Positions 38,894-51,162 of a DNA stretch of 64,000 nt are shown one piece after another (within the stretch, counting starts at the first letter, position 1; each line of letters starts with the position of its first letter). The stretch comes from Pectobacterium carotovorum. Lineage in GTDB: Bacteria > Pseudomonadota > Gammaproteobacteria > Enterobacterales > Enterobacteriaceae. Under the pieces are notes generated by a model. That model worked only from the letters and a program-made list of their open reading frames with translations, did no database searches and had not been told where the DNA came from. The position numbers and the translations under genes are program-made. Where the stretch lies: NCBI GenBank assembly GCA_016415585.1, contig CP066552.1:3472001-3536000 (forward strand), in the 5' to 3' direction.

Positions 38894-41110
38894 ATGAAGT
38901 TGCATTCAGTACAAGACATTAATGGTTCTGATACATTGGTTCCCACCGAACCCGCTATCAATGAATCGATTGTCCATGAAAATAGCGACCCTCGCAGCCG
39001 CCATGACGACCCATTATTGGATAGCTTGCTAACCCTATGTGCATTGCAGGGGAAATCAGTCAGCCGAACGACACTCACCGCCGGGCTACCCTTAGGTAAT
39101 CAGCGGTTATCTGTCGCATTACTCCCAAGAGCCGCAGCACGCGCAGGGTTGCAAGGGCGTGTTCTCAAGCGTTCTCTGAATAAAATTTCTGAGATGTCTC
39201 TCCCCGCGATGCTGTTATTACGGGAAGGACGGGCGGCGATTTTGTTAGGCTGGAACGCTGACGGCAGTGCGCGCCTGATGCCCAGTGAAACTGAAGGCGG
39301 AGAAATCTCCGTCGAGCACAGTACGCTGCAACAGAATTACCTAGGCCTGGTGATGTTCGCCCAGCCTCGTCATCAGTTCGATTTGCAAAATCCGTCGCTG
39401 ATCCCCCGAACCAAATCCTGGTTCAAAGATACACTTAAGCTTTCACGTTCGCTCTATCTCGATGCCATCCTCGCCACTCTGCTGGTGAACATTATCGCGC
39501 TTGCGACACCGCTGTTCGTGATGAACGTCTATGACCGGGTTGTGCCAAATCAGGCAACGGCGACATTGTGGGTACTGGCTATCGGCGTTACTGGCGCTTT
39601 TGTTTTCGATTTGGTACTCAAAACGCTGCGTGGCATTTGCCTCGACATGGCGGGCAAAAAAACCGATCTGATTATTTCTGCCACGCTATTTGAACGCATT
39701 ACCGGCATGTCGATGAAGGCTCGGCCACAGCGAGTCGGTAGCTTTGCGCAGAATATTCATGAATTTCAGTCGCTCAGAGATTTCCTTTCTTCACTGACGC
39801 TGACAACGCTGATCGATTTTCCCTTTACGCTGCTGCTGCTGCTGGTCATCGGCATCATTGGCGGCCCGCTAGTCTGGGTTTCCATCCTGGCCTACCCTAT
39901 TGCCCTGCTGGCAAGTTGGGCGATGCAAAAACCGCTGTCTGCCACGATTGAAAAAACGATGCATCTTGCCAGCGAGCGGCAAGCTACGCTGATCGAAACG
40001 TTGAGCTGTCTGGACGCGATCAAGGTCAATAATGCGGAAAGTGAACGACAGCACCAATGGGAACAGACGATTGGTAGCCTGAGCAAACTGGAAATGCGAG
40101 CCAAGGCGCTGTCTTCATTGGCAGTGAACCTAACGCAGTGGTTCCAGCAATTTGCTGGCGTTGCCATGATTGTCGTCGGCGTCTATATGCTGATTAACGG
40201 CAAACTCAGCATGGGTGGACTGATTGCCTGTTACATGCTGAACGGCAGAGCACTCATGCCATTGGGCCAATTGTCTGGCTTGGTCAGCCGTTACCAGCAG
40301 GCGCGTTTAACGATGCAAACCACCGAACAAATGATGCAATTGCCGCAAGAGCGTAGCGATAACGAACGCCCGCTGAAGCGCGAGAGTATCCGAGGCGGTA
40401 TCGAGTTTCGCGATGTGACATTCAATTACCCAGAACAGAAAACCAGTTCGCTGCAAGGTATCAGCCTGACTATCGCCCCCGGTGAGAAAGTGGGCATCAT
40501 TGGCCGCAGTGGCTCGGGCAAAAGCTCCCTGCAAAAACTGATCGTGAATCTCTATCAGCCTAATACAGGCAATATTCTGATCGATGGCGTCGATGCTCGC
40601 CAGTTAGACGTCAGCGATTTACGCCACAATATCGGTTATGTTCCTCAAGATATTCAGCTATTTAGTGGATCGCTGCGCAATAACCTCATTAGCGGTGCAC
40701 GTTATGTCGAAGACGAAGCCATGCTGCGAGCCGCAGAAATATCAGGGGTGAATGAGTTTGCTCGTCTACACCCGGATGGCTACAACCTTCAGGTTGGCGA
40801 ACGCGGTCAACAGCTTTCCGGGGGGCAGCGTCAGGCAGTCGCGATAGCCAGGGCGCTATTGCTCGATCCGCCGATTCTGGTGCTAGATGAGCCCACCAGT
40901 TCGATGGATAACACTAGCGAAGACCGACTAAAGCAAGCTCTGGCTCCCGTGATTGCAGAGAAAACGCTCTTGCTGGTCACCCATCGGGTTTCCATGCTGG
41001 CGCTCGTCGATCGTTTAGTGATTGTCGACAGAGGTAAAATTATTGCTGATGGGCCGAAAGCAATCGTGATGGATGCGTTGAAGAAGGGGCAAATCAATGC
41101 GTCTCGGTAA
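38894..41110 (+). CDS. lapB: Type I secretion ABC transporter (permease-ATPase)
   Basis: 738 residues in the inner membrane. The N-terminal region (about 40-165) is C39-peptidase-like, with no catalytic Cys at the expected place, as in RTX exporters. The transmembrane domain (about 175-465) is followed by the ATPase: Walker A GRSGSGKSSLQK, signature LSGGQRQAVAIARALL, Walker B ILVLDEPTSS, H-loop THRVS. It powers export of the giant adhesin. Its stop overlaps the start of lapC by 14 nt, so translation is probably coupled. Confidence 0.94.
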   Translation: MKLHSVQDINGSDTLVPTEPAINESIVHENSDPRSRHDDPLLDSLLTLCALQGKSVSRTTLTAGLPLGNQRLSVALLPRAAARAGLQGRVLKRSLNKISEMSLPAMLLLREGRAAILLGWNADGSARLMPSETEGGEISVEHSTLQQNYLGLVMFAQPRHQFDLQNPSLIPRTKSWFKDTLKLSRSLYLDAILATLLVNIIALATPLFVMNVYDRVVPNQATATLWVLAIGVTGAFVFDLVLKTLRGICLDMAGKKTDLIISATLFERITGMSMKARPQRVGSFAQNIHEFQSLRDFLSSLTLTTLIDFPFTLLLLLVIGIIGGPLVWVSILAYPIALLASWAMQKPLSATIEKTMHLASERQATLIETLSCLDAIKVNNAESERQHQWEQTIGSLSKLEMRAKALSSLAVNLTQWFQQFAGVAMIVVGVYMLINGKLSMGGLIACYMLNGRALMPLGQLSGLVSRYQQARLTMQTTEQMMQLPQERSDNERPLKRESIRGGIEFRDVTFNYPEQKTSSLQGISLTIAPGEKVGIIGRSGSGKSSLQKLIVNLYQPNTGNILIDGVDARQLDVSDLRHNIGYVPQDIQLFSGSLRNNLISGARYVEDEAMLRAAEISGVNEFARLHPDGYNLQVGERGQQLSGGQRQAVAIARALLLDPPILVLDEPTSSMDNTSEDRLKQALAPVIAEKTLLLVTHRVSMLALVDRLVIVDRGKIIADGPKAIVMDALKKGQINASR

Positions 41111-42458
41111 ATTTATCATACGAATCAAAAGGTATTTTGTCGGCGGAGATGAAGAGAGCCTGCAAACAATGCCAGAAGTGAGCCGGGCCATGGCAGAGGA
41201 TTCGCCACGTTCTATTCGCTTTACGCTATGGGCTATCGGTGCTTTTTTCCTGTTCTTCATACTGTGGGCTGGGCTTGCGAATATCGATGAAGTCACCCGG
41301 GGCGACGGTAAAGCAATCCCTTCTTCTCGATTGCAAAAAATCCAAAATCTGGAAGGCGGTATTGTCACGGAAGTGTTCATTCGTGAGGGTCAGGTCGTCA
41401 ATGCTGGCGATCCTTTACTACGCCTTGATGATACCCGCTTTGCCTCAAACGTCGGTGAAACCGAAGCCGATCGGCTTGCGCTGCTGTCGCGAATTGAACG
41501 CCTAAACGCCGAAATCAGCGGTCAAGAGCTCGTGCTTTCCGAAGAAATCACGACGCAAGCACCTAAAATCGCGGCAGGAGAAAAAGAGCTTTATAACAGC
41601 CGTCGCCAGCAACTGCATAATGAGATATCTGGTCTGGAAGAGCAGTTTATCCAGCGCCAGCAGGAACTGCGGGATTTCTCAGCCAAGGAGATTCAGTTCC
41701 GCAACAGTCTTGGCCTGCTCCAGCAAGAAATTAAAATGTCAGAACCGCTGATCGCCGAAGGGGCCATTTCTAAAGTAGAAGTTTTACGCCTACGCCGTGC
41801 TGAAGTTGAAACCCGTGGTCAGCTTGATTCCATCAAACTCTCTATTCCCCGAGCAGAGTCTGCGATTAAAGAGAGCGAGAATAAAATAGAGGAAACGCGC
41901 AGCCGCTATAAAAGCGAGGCATTATCTCAGCTAAGTGAAGCACAAACCAACCTGAACAAAATTGCAGCCACAGGTAAAGCGCTCGAAGATCGGGTAAACC
42001 GAACGCTGGTCGTCTCCCCTGTTCGCGGTATCGTGCAGCAAGTTCTGGTAAATACCATCGGGGGAGTGATTCAACCGGGTAGCGATCTGGTAGAAATTGT
42101 TCCACTGGATGACAAGCTGTTGGTCGAAGCTAAAATTCGCCCTCAGGATATTGCGTTTTTACACCCAGGTCAGGATGCTATCATAAAATTGACGGCCTAC
42201 GACTACACCATCTATGGTGGCCTAAAAGGTCAGTTGGAACAAATCAGCCCGGACACCGTCACTGATAAAGAAGGGAACAGCTTTTATATTATTCGCTTAC
42301 GGACTGATAAGAATTATTTAGGTTCAGCCGATAAACCACTTCTTATCATTCCAGGCATGGTGGCCTCTGTTGATATAATCACGGGCAAGAAAACTATCCT
42401 CAGCTATTTGCTAAAACCGATTATCCGGGCAAAAGCAGAAGCACTACGAGAAAGATAA
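41097..42458 (+). CDS. lapC: HlyD-family membrane-fusion protein
   Basis: 453 residues. A short cytoplasmic N-terminus is followed by one TM (about 44-64, FTLWAIGAFFLFFILWAGLA). A lipoyl/barrel-sandwich half (QNLEGGIVTEVFIREGQVV) comes next, then a long periplasmic coiled coil (about 130-290), the second lipoyl half (LVVSPVRGIVQQVLVNTIGG) and a beta-barrel. It bridges LapB and LapE across the periplasm. It is the last gene of the exporter operon, followed by a terminator. Confidence 0.94.
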   Translation: MRLGKFIIRIKRYFVGGDEESLQTMPEVSRAMAEDSPRSIRFTLWAIGAFFLFFILWAGLANIDEVTRGDGKAIPSSRLQKIQNLEGGIVTEVFIREGQVVNAGDPLLRLDDTRFASNVGETEADRLALLSRIERLNAEISGQELVLSEEITTQAPKIAAGEKELYNSRRQQLHNEISGLEEQFIQRQQELRDFSAKEIQFRNSLGLLQQEIKMSEPLIAEGAISKVEVLRLRRAEVETRGQLDSIKLSIPRAESAIKESENKIEETRSRYKSEALSQLSEAQTNLNKIAATGKALEDRVNRTLVVSPVRGIVQQVLVNTIGGVIQPGSDLVEIVPLDDKLLVEAKIRPQDIAFLHPGQDAIIKLTAYDYTIYGGLKGQLEQISPDTVTDKEGNSFYIIRLRTDKNYLGSADKPLLIIPGMVASVDIITGKKTILSYLLKPIIRAKAEALRER

Positions 42459-42460
42459 TA

Positions 42461-42490
42461 AAAAAGGCGCTCGACAGAGCGCCTTTTTTA
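42461..42490. terminator. Bidirectional terminator between lapC and the GGDEF gene
   Basis: AAAAAGGCGCTC and GAGCGCCTTTTTT pair around GACA. A-run and T-run on opposite sides let it serve both convergent genes. Confidence 0.95.
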
Positions 42491-42499
42491 TTTCATTTA

Positions 42500-44014
42500 T
42501 CAATGATCGTTCATGCTGTGATAAATCTGAGTCTGGCTACGCCCCATAGCTTTAGCTTGGTACATGGCGGAATCGGCATTAATTGCCAGCGTCAGAGAAT
42601 CGGAGCCATGTTCTGGATACAGCGCGATACCGATACTGCACGATATATCAAGTTTCTTCCCATTGATCTCAAATGGTTTGTTCAGTGCATTGTGGATTTT
42701 ATCTGCAACATAGAGTGTATTATCAATTTCCTTAATACCCTGAAGCAAAATAATAAATTCATCACCGCTACGGCGATATACCGTATCCGAATCCCGAACC
42801 GCACCACGCATACGCGCAGCCGCTTCTTTTAATAGCAAATCGCCAACAGCATGTCCGAACGAATCGTTTATCTGTTTAAATTTATCGAGATCCAAGAACA
42901 TCAGCGCGATCTTTCTACCCGTTTGTTTCGATAACAGAATCGCCTGCTCCATCTGCTCAGCAAACGTCAGGCCATTAGCCAGTGACGTTAATGAGTCATA
43001 GTGCGCCAGCTGCCGATAGTGTTCCTCGCTGCGCCGCAGCATATCAATGGCATGATACCGCTCTATGGCGATCGCAATCAGCTGCGCCGACTTCTCGATA
43101 GAGAAAATTTCCTCTTCGGTTGGCACATACACTTTGCGATGATAAACGCTTAACACCCCCAATATTTCTTTGTTCTGACCAATGATAGGTTCAGACCAGC
43201 AAGAACGCAGCCCAGCATATAATGCGAGTCCTTTATATAAAGACCAATGTGGATGCACGGAAATATCGTCAGCAATCACGCGTTTTCCGGTATAGGCCGC
43301 CGTACCGAAAGAAGCTACACCATCGGCAATTTTCACGTTGTGAATGGCATTTTTATAAAAACCAGGCAGGCTCGGCGCCGATCCAAGCGTCAAACATTTC
43401 TTTTCTTTATCAACTAGCAATACAGAACAAACGATACGACCAGGGTTTTTTTCCTCAACGCTGAAAATGATCGCATCCAGGATATCCTTCAGAGGCGCAC
43501 CGCTTGATAACAGCTCCAACGCTCGATTGTATGAATTATCATGATGTTCCTGCGATTTCCGCTCGGTAATATCTAATTTAATTCCGACATATTGGGTCGT
43601 ATTACTCGCCTTATTATATATTTTAACGATGTTGGCTTTTTCCCAATACAATTGCCCATCCTTACGCCGGTTAACGAACTCACCGCTCCAAACATTACCT
43701 TTATTTATGGTAGCCCATAGATCTTCATAAACGCTGGCATTGGTCATGCCGGAGTTTAATATATTCGTTTTTTTACCGATAACTTCATCCGGCATATAGC
43801 CAGACATAGTAATAAACTGGCGGTTGACGTAAATGATTTCACAATTTTCATCTGCGATCATAATTGAGGCAGGACTATATTCCATTGCAAAGAAAGTCAT
43901 GTTGAGGAAGTCTTGTTTTTTCTGCTCAGTTTTAAACTTTTGTTTAATTTTTCTATTTTTCACAGAGGAAAACAATAACAATAGCAACAATAGGGTTATT
44001 ATAATTTCATACAC
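42500..44014 (-). CDS. Membrane PAS-GAF-GGDEF diguanylate cyclase
   Basis: 504 residues: one N-terminal TM (YEIIITLLLLLLLFSSV), a PAS domain with PAC motif (about 45-152), a GAF domain (about 165-320) and GGDEF (about 335-500). The signature is RRSGDEFIIL, an SGDEF variant still compatible with activity. The inhibitory I-site RxxD is present as RDSD five residues before it. The product would be c-di-GMP, feeding the LapD receptor encoded in the same block. It is convergent with lapC and the input signal is unknown. Confidence 0.9.
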   Translation of the reverse strand: MYEIIITLLLLLLLFSSVKNRKIKQKFKTEQKKQDFLNMTFFAMEYSPASIMIADENCEIIYVNRQFITMSGYMPDEVIGKKTNILNSGMTNASVYEDLWATINKGNVWSGEFVNRRKDGQLYWEKANIVKIYNKASNTTQYVGIKLDITERKSQEHHDNSYNRALELLSSGAPLKDILDAIIFSVEEKNPGRIVCSVLLVDKEKKCLTLGSAPSLPGFYKNAIHNVKIADGVASFGTAAYTGKRVIADDISVHPHWSLYKGLALYAGLRSCWSEPIIGQNKEILGVLSVYHRKVYVPTEEEIFSIEKSAQLIAIAIERYHAIDMLRRSEEHYRQLAHYDSLTSLANGLTFAEQMEQAILLSKQTGRKIALMFLDLDKFKQINDSFGHAVGDLLLKEAAARMRGAVRDSDTVYRRSGDEFIILLQGIKEIDNTLYVADKIHNALNKPFEINGKKLDISCSIGIALYPEHGSDSLTLAINADSAMYQAKAMGRSQTQIYHSMNDH

Positions 44015-44805
44015 AATAACACTCTCCTCAGGCCCGAGTGGTCCTGATCGTACAAATCACAACGCTGATGACGAAAAATCCCGGTCACAAACCCCTACCC
44101 CGTAAATTTTCAGGATGGGGGGATTTCCGGAGAGCAGAAAGGATGAAAGAAAAAACGCTCCATGTAACAGGAATGTTTAGAAACATAGCAACGTAAGCAT
44201 AAAGCCCTCGCATATGACTGTGCGCAGATAAAAACAACAAATTCAAAAGAGTATCTTAATTTAATAGTAGTAATTGTTCGGGTTATAAGCTTCTCTAATG
44301 GAATAAGAGAATATTCCTAAGAGTACATAGCGATATATTTTGAACATCAAATTTTTGTAAGCAAATCAATTATACCAATAAGTATCATTGTTTTAATCAA
44401 CAAAATCTATCACAAAGTGATTTTTGATCGTTAACAGCAAACATTATATTTTTTTATCATTAAAAATCAAACAATTAAAATAAAAAATAAAATCATTAAC
44501 GCAAGCATCTGATTACATATGTCATAATTTGATGCAAAATCCGCAGTCATCCTTCTGCTGTTTCATTGAAATTAAACACTGATATAACAAATAAAATAAG
44601 AATTAAATAACAAAAATAAAACAAAATTTAGCATTATACCTTGAATTTTGAAAGGTGAAGACTAGCAACTGAGAGTTGATATTTTGTACAAGTATGAAGC
44701 ATTAGAAAATGTAATGAATTAATATAGAGGAAAAACCAGGAAGGGCATACAGCTGTACTCTACTGTGCAAAGTGATAGCCTAAACAACAAATTACCACCT
44801 AGAAC
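44015..44805. other. AT-rich intergenic region
   Basis: About 790 bp between the GGDEF and EAL genes. The segment 44200-44650 is very AT-rich and has no credible open frame. It probably contains the GGDEF gene promoter near 44015-44120 and may bind H-NS; nothing more specific is visible. Confidence 0.5.
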
Positions 44806-45597
44806 CTAGAGTTCAATCTTCAACATCCCAAAATTCTCAAACGGCTGAGGGCGTGAGAGGTAATATCCTTGGGCAGCATAAGCACGCGATGCCTGAACAA
44901 TTGCCCACTCCTCCTGTGTTTCTATTCCCTCAATGACCACATAATTGCAGAAACGCGATAACAAAGCGATCAGCGCAGGGAAAACGGTTTTCCCTTCATC
45001 ACTTTGTTGCAGGAGAATGAAAAGCTCACGAGCCACTTTGATGCAGTCATACTGAGCTAGCATAAGTGATGAAAAATTCGCCATACCACAGCCGAAATCA
45101 TCCAGCCACAGTGTTTGCGCTTCTGGGAGTTTGGTTAAGATTTCTTTTGGCAACCCTCCCTGATTTTCAACCATTTCAAAACGAATCCAGGGCATTGCCG
45201 CGATCAGTCGCTTAGCTTCGAGATTATTTTGCAACGCCAGTAGCGTCATACCATCAATGTTGACGGAAGCAAAAAGATCGTCGCGAGTAAATCGAAAACT
45301 CCACTTAGATAAAAGTTGTAGTTGTTCTACAATAATTAACAGGCGGGTTTCAACATCGATATTCGCGAAATATTTTTCAGGAGAGATGAACTTTTGCGGT
45401 AGGGTAGGAGAAAAAACGGAAGTCAGTAACTCAATAGCCATTAGTTTACCTGATGTTCGGTAAATGGGCTGAAAAGTATACCGCCGTTGGCATTGGTGCC
45501 AGTAATCAGCGCCTAATGGCTCCGCGCCTCCCTGTTGGAAAAATCCTGCCCCAACCTGATTAAGATGACCTTCCTGCTGCACTATGAGTTCCGCCAT
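44806..45597 (-). CDS. pdeH: EAL-domain c-di-GMP phosphodiesterase, PdeH/YhjH-like
   Basis: 263 residues consisting of an EAL domain alone. It follows E. coli PdeH closely by eye: CQRRYTFQPIYRTSGKLMAIELLT (E. coli CERAYTWQPIYQTCGRLMAVELLT), FASVNIDGMTLLAL, WLDDFGCGMANFSSL, IEGIETQEEW and AAQGYYLSRP. The EAL signature is ELL in both, and the E. coli enzyme is active with it. The family degrades c-di-GMP and promotes swimming. Here it would lower c-di-GMP and favour LapG release of the adhesin. Confidence 0.9.
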   Translation of the reverse strand: MAELIVQQEGHLNQVGAGFFQQGGAEPLGADYWHQCQRRYTFQPIYRTSGKLMAIELLTSVFSPTLPQKFISPEKYFANIDVETRLLIIVEQLQLLSKWSFRFTRDDLFASVNIDGMTLLALQNNLEAKRLIAAMPWIRFEMVENQGGLPKEILTKLPEAQTLWLDDFGCGMANFSSLMLAQYDCIKVARELFILLQQSDEGKTVFPALIALLSRFCNYVVIEGIETQEEWAIVQASRAYAAQGYYLSRPQPFENFGMLKIEL

Positions 45598-46331
<734 letters not shown>

Positions 46332-46349
46332 ACATCCGTTTACGAACGA

Positions 46350-46730
46350 TCAGCTTTCGATAATTACCGTCGCACAGGCATAGCGTCTTTCGTCAGCCAG
46401 CGTCACATGGACGTGTCTGACGCCCATCTGTTCAGCTAGCTCTGCCGCTTTAGCAAAAAACCGCAGGCAAGGTTTACCCAGCTCATCATTAAAAACTTCA
46501 AACTGGTTGAACGCGAGCCCATTACGGATTCCGGTACCGAAGGCTTTTGCTGCCGCCTCTTTCACGGCAAAGCGCTTGGCGAGGAAACGGACAGGCTGCT
46601 GATGCTGCTGATAATGCGTCCATTCAGCATCCGTCAGAATGCGGCGAGCTAATCGCTCGCCTGAACGTTCAATCACCGCTTCAATACGGCTGATTTCGAC
46701 AATATCCGTTCCGAGCCCAAGAATCGCCAT
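46350..46730 (-). CDS. acpS: Holo-[acyl-carrier-protein] synthase
   Basis: 126 residues, family length. It transfers 4'-phosphopantetheine from CoA to ACP. Metal-binding motifs are [14 protein letters not shown] (Asp near residue 9) and [16 protein letters not shown] (Glu near residue 58). The start overlaps the pdxJ stop by one base, so the genes are translationally linked. Confidence 0.97.
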   Translation of the reverse strand: MAILGLGTDIVEISRIEAVIERSGERLARRILTDAEWTHYQQHQQPVRFLAKRFAVKEAAAKAFGTGIRNGLAFNQFEVFNDELGKPCLRFFAKAAELAEQMGVRHVHVTLADERRYACATVIIES

Positions 46731-47461
46731 CAGCGACGCGCTTCCCGCATTAGGCTCTTCATTTCAGCAACGGCATCCTTCAGTCCGCTCATCACCGCAC
46801 GTCCGATAATCGCATGCCCGATATTTAATTCATGCATTTCCGGCAGCACCGCAATCGGCTGAACGTTATGGTACGTCAAACCGTGGCCAGCATTGACTTT
46901 CAGCCCCTTCGCCGCAGCATAAGTCGCCGCATCACGAATGCGCTCGAATTCATGCTGGCGCGCTTCATCATCTGGCGCATCGGCATATGCCCCGGTATGA
47001 ATTTCGATATAAGGCGCGCCGCTGGCAGCGGCGGCATCAATTTGCCGCTTATCCGCATCAATAAAGAGTGAAACCAATATGCTAGCCTGGCTGAGTTTGG
47101 CAACCGCGTTATTGATTTTTTCCTGCTGCCCCGCGACATCCAGCCCGCCTTCGGTTGTCACTTCCTGACGTTTTTCCGGAACCAGACAGCAAAAATGCGG
47201 CTTCACCTCACAGGCGATGTTCAGCATCTCTTCCGTGACAGCCATTTCCAGATTCATGCGGGTTTGGAGCGTGTCTCTCAGGATCCGCACATCACGATCC
47301 GTGATATGGCGACGATCTTCACGTAAGTGCACCGTGATGCCGTCCGCTCCCGCCTGCTCAGCGATAAAAGCAGCCTGAACGGGATCGGGATACGCCGTTC
47401 CACGCGCATTACGCAACGTTGCAATGTGATCGATGTTAACGCCAAGCAGTAATTCAGCCAT
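46730..47461 (-). CDS. pdxJ: Pyridoxine 5'-phosphate synthase
   Basis: 243 residues. TIM-barrel enzyme condensing 1-deoxyxylulose 5-phosphate and 3-amino-2-oxopropyl phosphate to pyridoxine phosphate. Motifs: [17 protein letters not shown] at the N-terminus, [16 protein letters not shown], and GHGLTYHNV near 195. It is between recO (80 bp upstream) and acpS. Confidence 0.98.
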   Translation of the reverse strand: MAELLLGVNIDHIATLRNARGTAYPDPVQAAFIAEQAGADGITVHLREDRRHITDRDVRILRDTLQTRMNLEMAVTEEMLNIACEVKPHFCCLVPEKRQEVTTEGGLDVAGQQEKINNAVAKLSQASILVSLFIDADKRQIDAAAASGAPYIEIHTGAYADAPDDEARQHEFERIRDAATYAAAKGLKVNAGHGLTYHNVQPIAVLPEMHELNIGHAIIGRAVMSGLKDAVAEMKSLMREARR

Positions 47462-47541
47462 GATAAATCCTCGGTAAAGTCATGCACGATACGTGGCAGT
47501 TTACACCGATGTCACAGCGTCAGGGTACTGAGGAGACGGGA

Positions 47542-48279
47542 TTATTTATCAGAAGGTATGGGTTTGGACAAATTAGCAGCAGGAACGAACTGGCGGAATA
47601 GTTCACGACTTTTCAGCGGTTTTCCCCCCAGATACGGCTTTAACGCAATGCGGGTGAAACGCTTTGCCGCCTTCAGTGTGCCGACATCTGGAAATTCACG
47701 CGACGCCAGCGAACGTAATTCATGCCCGGTAAAACTTTTGTTATCGACAACCAGACTGGCAATAAATCCCCTTTCCTCTCGATACTGATAAGTCATGGTA
47801 TCGGCCACTGGTTCGCCGCTACCAGCACAATGCAGGAAATCAACGCCGTATCCCAGATAGCCCAGTAACGCTAATTCAAAGCGTCTTAATGCGGGCTCGG
47901 GAGAGGCATCCTGTGCAGCAAGATGTTGTAAACAGTGGAGATAATCGAAGAAAAGAGCGGAGTAATTGGTTTCATGTTCCAGCACGCGAGACAGCAGTTC
48001 GTTAACGTATAAACCGCTATAAAGCATCGAGCCAGTCAGTGGTAGCGCGAGCGAGACAGGCTCGGCGCTGCGTAATGTTTTCACTTCTCCCCGCCCACTC
48101 CAGCGCACCAGCAGCGGAGTGAAAGGCTGTAAACAGCCTTTCAGGCTAGAGCGTCGGGCTCGCGCGCCTTTGGCAAGCACGCGAACTCGACCATCGCTTT
48201 CACTAAACAGATCCAGCAATAAGCTGGTTTCGCTATAAGGTCGCCCATGCAAGACAAATGCGCGCTGCCAGCCTTCCAT
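47542..48279 (-). CDS. recO: DNA repair protein RecO
   Basis: 245 residues. N-terminal OB fold ([20 protein letters not shown], then [21 protein letters not shown]) and C-terminal helical part. It loads RecA onto SSB-coated DNA with RecR. Only 11 bp separate it from era, consistent with the rnc-era-recO operon. Confidence 0.97.
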   Translation of the reverse strand: MEGWQRAFVLHGRPYSETSLLLDLFSESDGRVRVLAKGARARRSSLKGCLQPFTPLLVRWSGRGEVKTLRSAEPVSLALPLTGSMLYSGLYVNELLSRVLEHETNYSALFFDYLHCLQHLAAQDASPEPALRRFELALLGYLGYGVDFLHCAGSGEPVADTMTYQYREERGFIASLVVDNKSFTGHELRSLASREFPDVGTLKAAKRFTRIALKPYLGGKPLKSRELFRQFVPAANLSKPIPSDK

Positions 48280-48290
48280 CGGCGTGAACC

Positions 48291-49876
<1,586 letters not shown>

Positions 49877-49963
49877 TTACCAATAGATCAACGATGCGTC
49901 AAAAACAGCAGCATACGGAACAGCCCTGCTTACCAATTCGGTCAAAACTGTTTCGTTTGCATT

Positions 49964-49989
49964 GGCTCCCATAGGGAGCCTGCCTTTTT
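49964..49989 (+). terminator. Terminator-like hairpin in the lepB-rnc spacer
   Basis: GGCTCCC, loop ATA, GGGAGCC, then TGCCTTTTT. It is oriented for the plus strand, although all nearby genes run on the minus strand. Its stem could still form in the lepB-rnc transcript. Confidence 0.5.
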
Positions 49990-49990
49990 G

Positions 49991-50070
49991 CCCGTCATAC
50001 TTCGCGTTGCCTGTACGTTAGCGTGGTGAAAACGCTAACGTGTTGTCCTGCAACTCGTACTATTTAGGGC
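49991..50070. repeat. Palindromic interspersed repeat, copy 5 (short, diverged)
   Basis: About 80 bp, from CCCGTCATACTTCGCGTTGC to AACTCGTACTATTTAGGGC, with GTTAGCG/CGCTAAC in the centre. It lies in the lepB-rnc spacer. Confidence 0.7.
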
Positions 50071-50180
50071 ATGTTCTTTCAAAAAGAGCGTTACGGAAAA
50101 TATTCTACATCGGACAGCATCAGAATGCTGCCTGTATCTTATTTCGGTTAATGCTTACTTTTGATTAATGCTTACTTTGG

Positions 50181-51146
50181 TTAATGGATACCACCGATGC
50201 GACTCAAACGTACGCCGGTAGGCCATTCACCTTCCTGCTTCTCGAAGCTCATCCAGATAGCGGTGGCTTTACCGACCAGATTTCTCTCTGGAACAAAGCC
50301 CCAATAGCGGCTATCCAGACTGTTGTCGCGGTTATCTCCCATCATGAAGTAGTGCCCTGCTGGAACAACCCATGTCGCAAGCTGCTGCTGCGATTGCTGG
50401 TAATAACCACCGAGCTGATCCTGCTGACCCGGCACCAACAGAATATTATGCGTGACATTGCCTAATGACTCTTTGCGTGCGCCCATACGAGTCCCTTCCA
50501 CGCTGTTGTCATTAGCAGGCACCTCATAAAATCCGCTGCGCGATTCCAGTCCTGGTTGGTTGAAGGTCTGAACAAAATCGCTAGGCTGTACGTTACTGTA
50601 TGTGACGGCCAGTGCCGTATCGCACGCCTGCTGTCCCTGACAGGATGGACGAATCGTCACCTGCTTGGTTATCGGGTTATAGCTAACGCGATCGCCCGGT
50701 ACGCCAACCACACGCTTGATGAAGTCCACTTTAGGATCGGACGGGTATTTAAACACCACAACGTCGCCACGCTTCGGGTGACCGGTTTCAATCAGCGTTT
50801 TTTGCGTGAAGGGTTCTTTAATACCGTAGGCAAATTTCTCCACCAAAATAAAATCACCGATCAACAGCGTCGGCATCATCGAACCCGATGGAATTTGAAA
50901 CGGCTCATAAATGAAGGAGCGCACAACCAATACCAAAGCGACAACCGGGAAGACGGACGCTATCGTCTCAATCCAGCCTGGTTGTTGAATCGCTTTCGAT
51001 GAAACCGCGCCATCAGCCAGATCGGCGCCGCTCATCGCAGCAAATTTCTTCTGGCGAGCGGGTGCCCAGACGAAACGTTCTAAACACCAGACAATCCCCG
51101 TGACCAGCGTCACCAATGCCAGAATTACGGCAAACATATTGGCCAT
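50181..51146 (-). CDS. lepB: Signal peptidase I
   Basis: 321 residues. Two N-terminal TMs (about 3-22 and 62-80) are followed by the periplasmic Ser/Lys protease domain: Ser89 in IPSGSMMPTL, Lys144 in DFIKRVVGVPGDRV, and GDNRDNSLDSRYWG. It removes Sec signal peptides at the inner membrane. lepA lies 16 bp upstream in one operon. Confidence 0.98.
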   Translation of the reverse strand: MANMFAVILALVTLVTGIVWCLERFVWAPARQKKFAAMSGADLADGAVSSKAIQQPGWIETIASVFPVVALVLVVRSFIYEPFQIPSGSMMPTLLIGDFILVEKFAYGIKEPFTQKTLIETGHPKRGDVVVFKYPSDPKVDFIKRVVGVPGDRVSYNPITKQVTIRPSCQGQQACDTALAVTYSNVQPSDFVQTFNQPGLESRSGFYEVPANDNSVEGTRMGARKESLGNVTHNILLVPGQQDQLGGYYQQSQQQLATWVVPAGHYFMMGDNRDNSLDSRYWGFVPERNLVGKATAIWMSFEKQEGEWPTGVRLSRIGGIH

Positions 51147-51162
51147 GCCAACTCCTCAGAAT

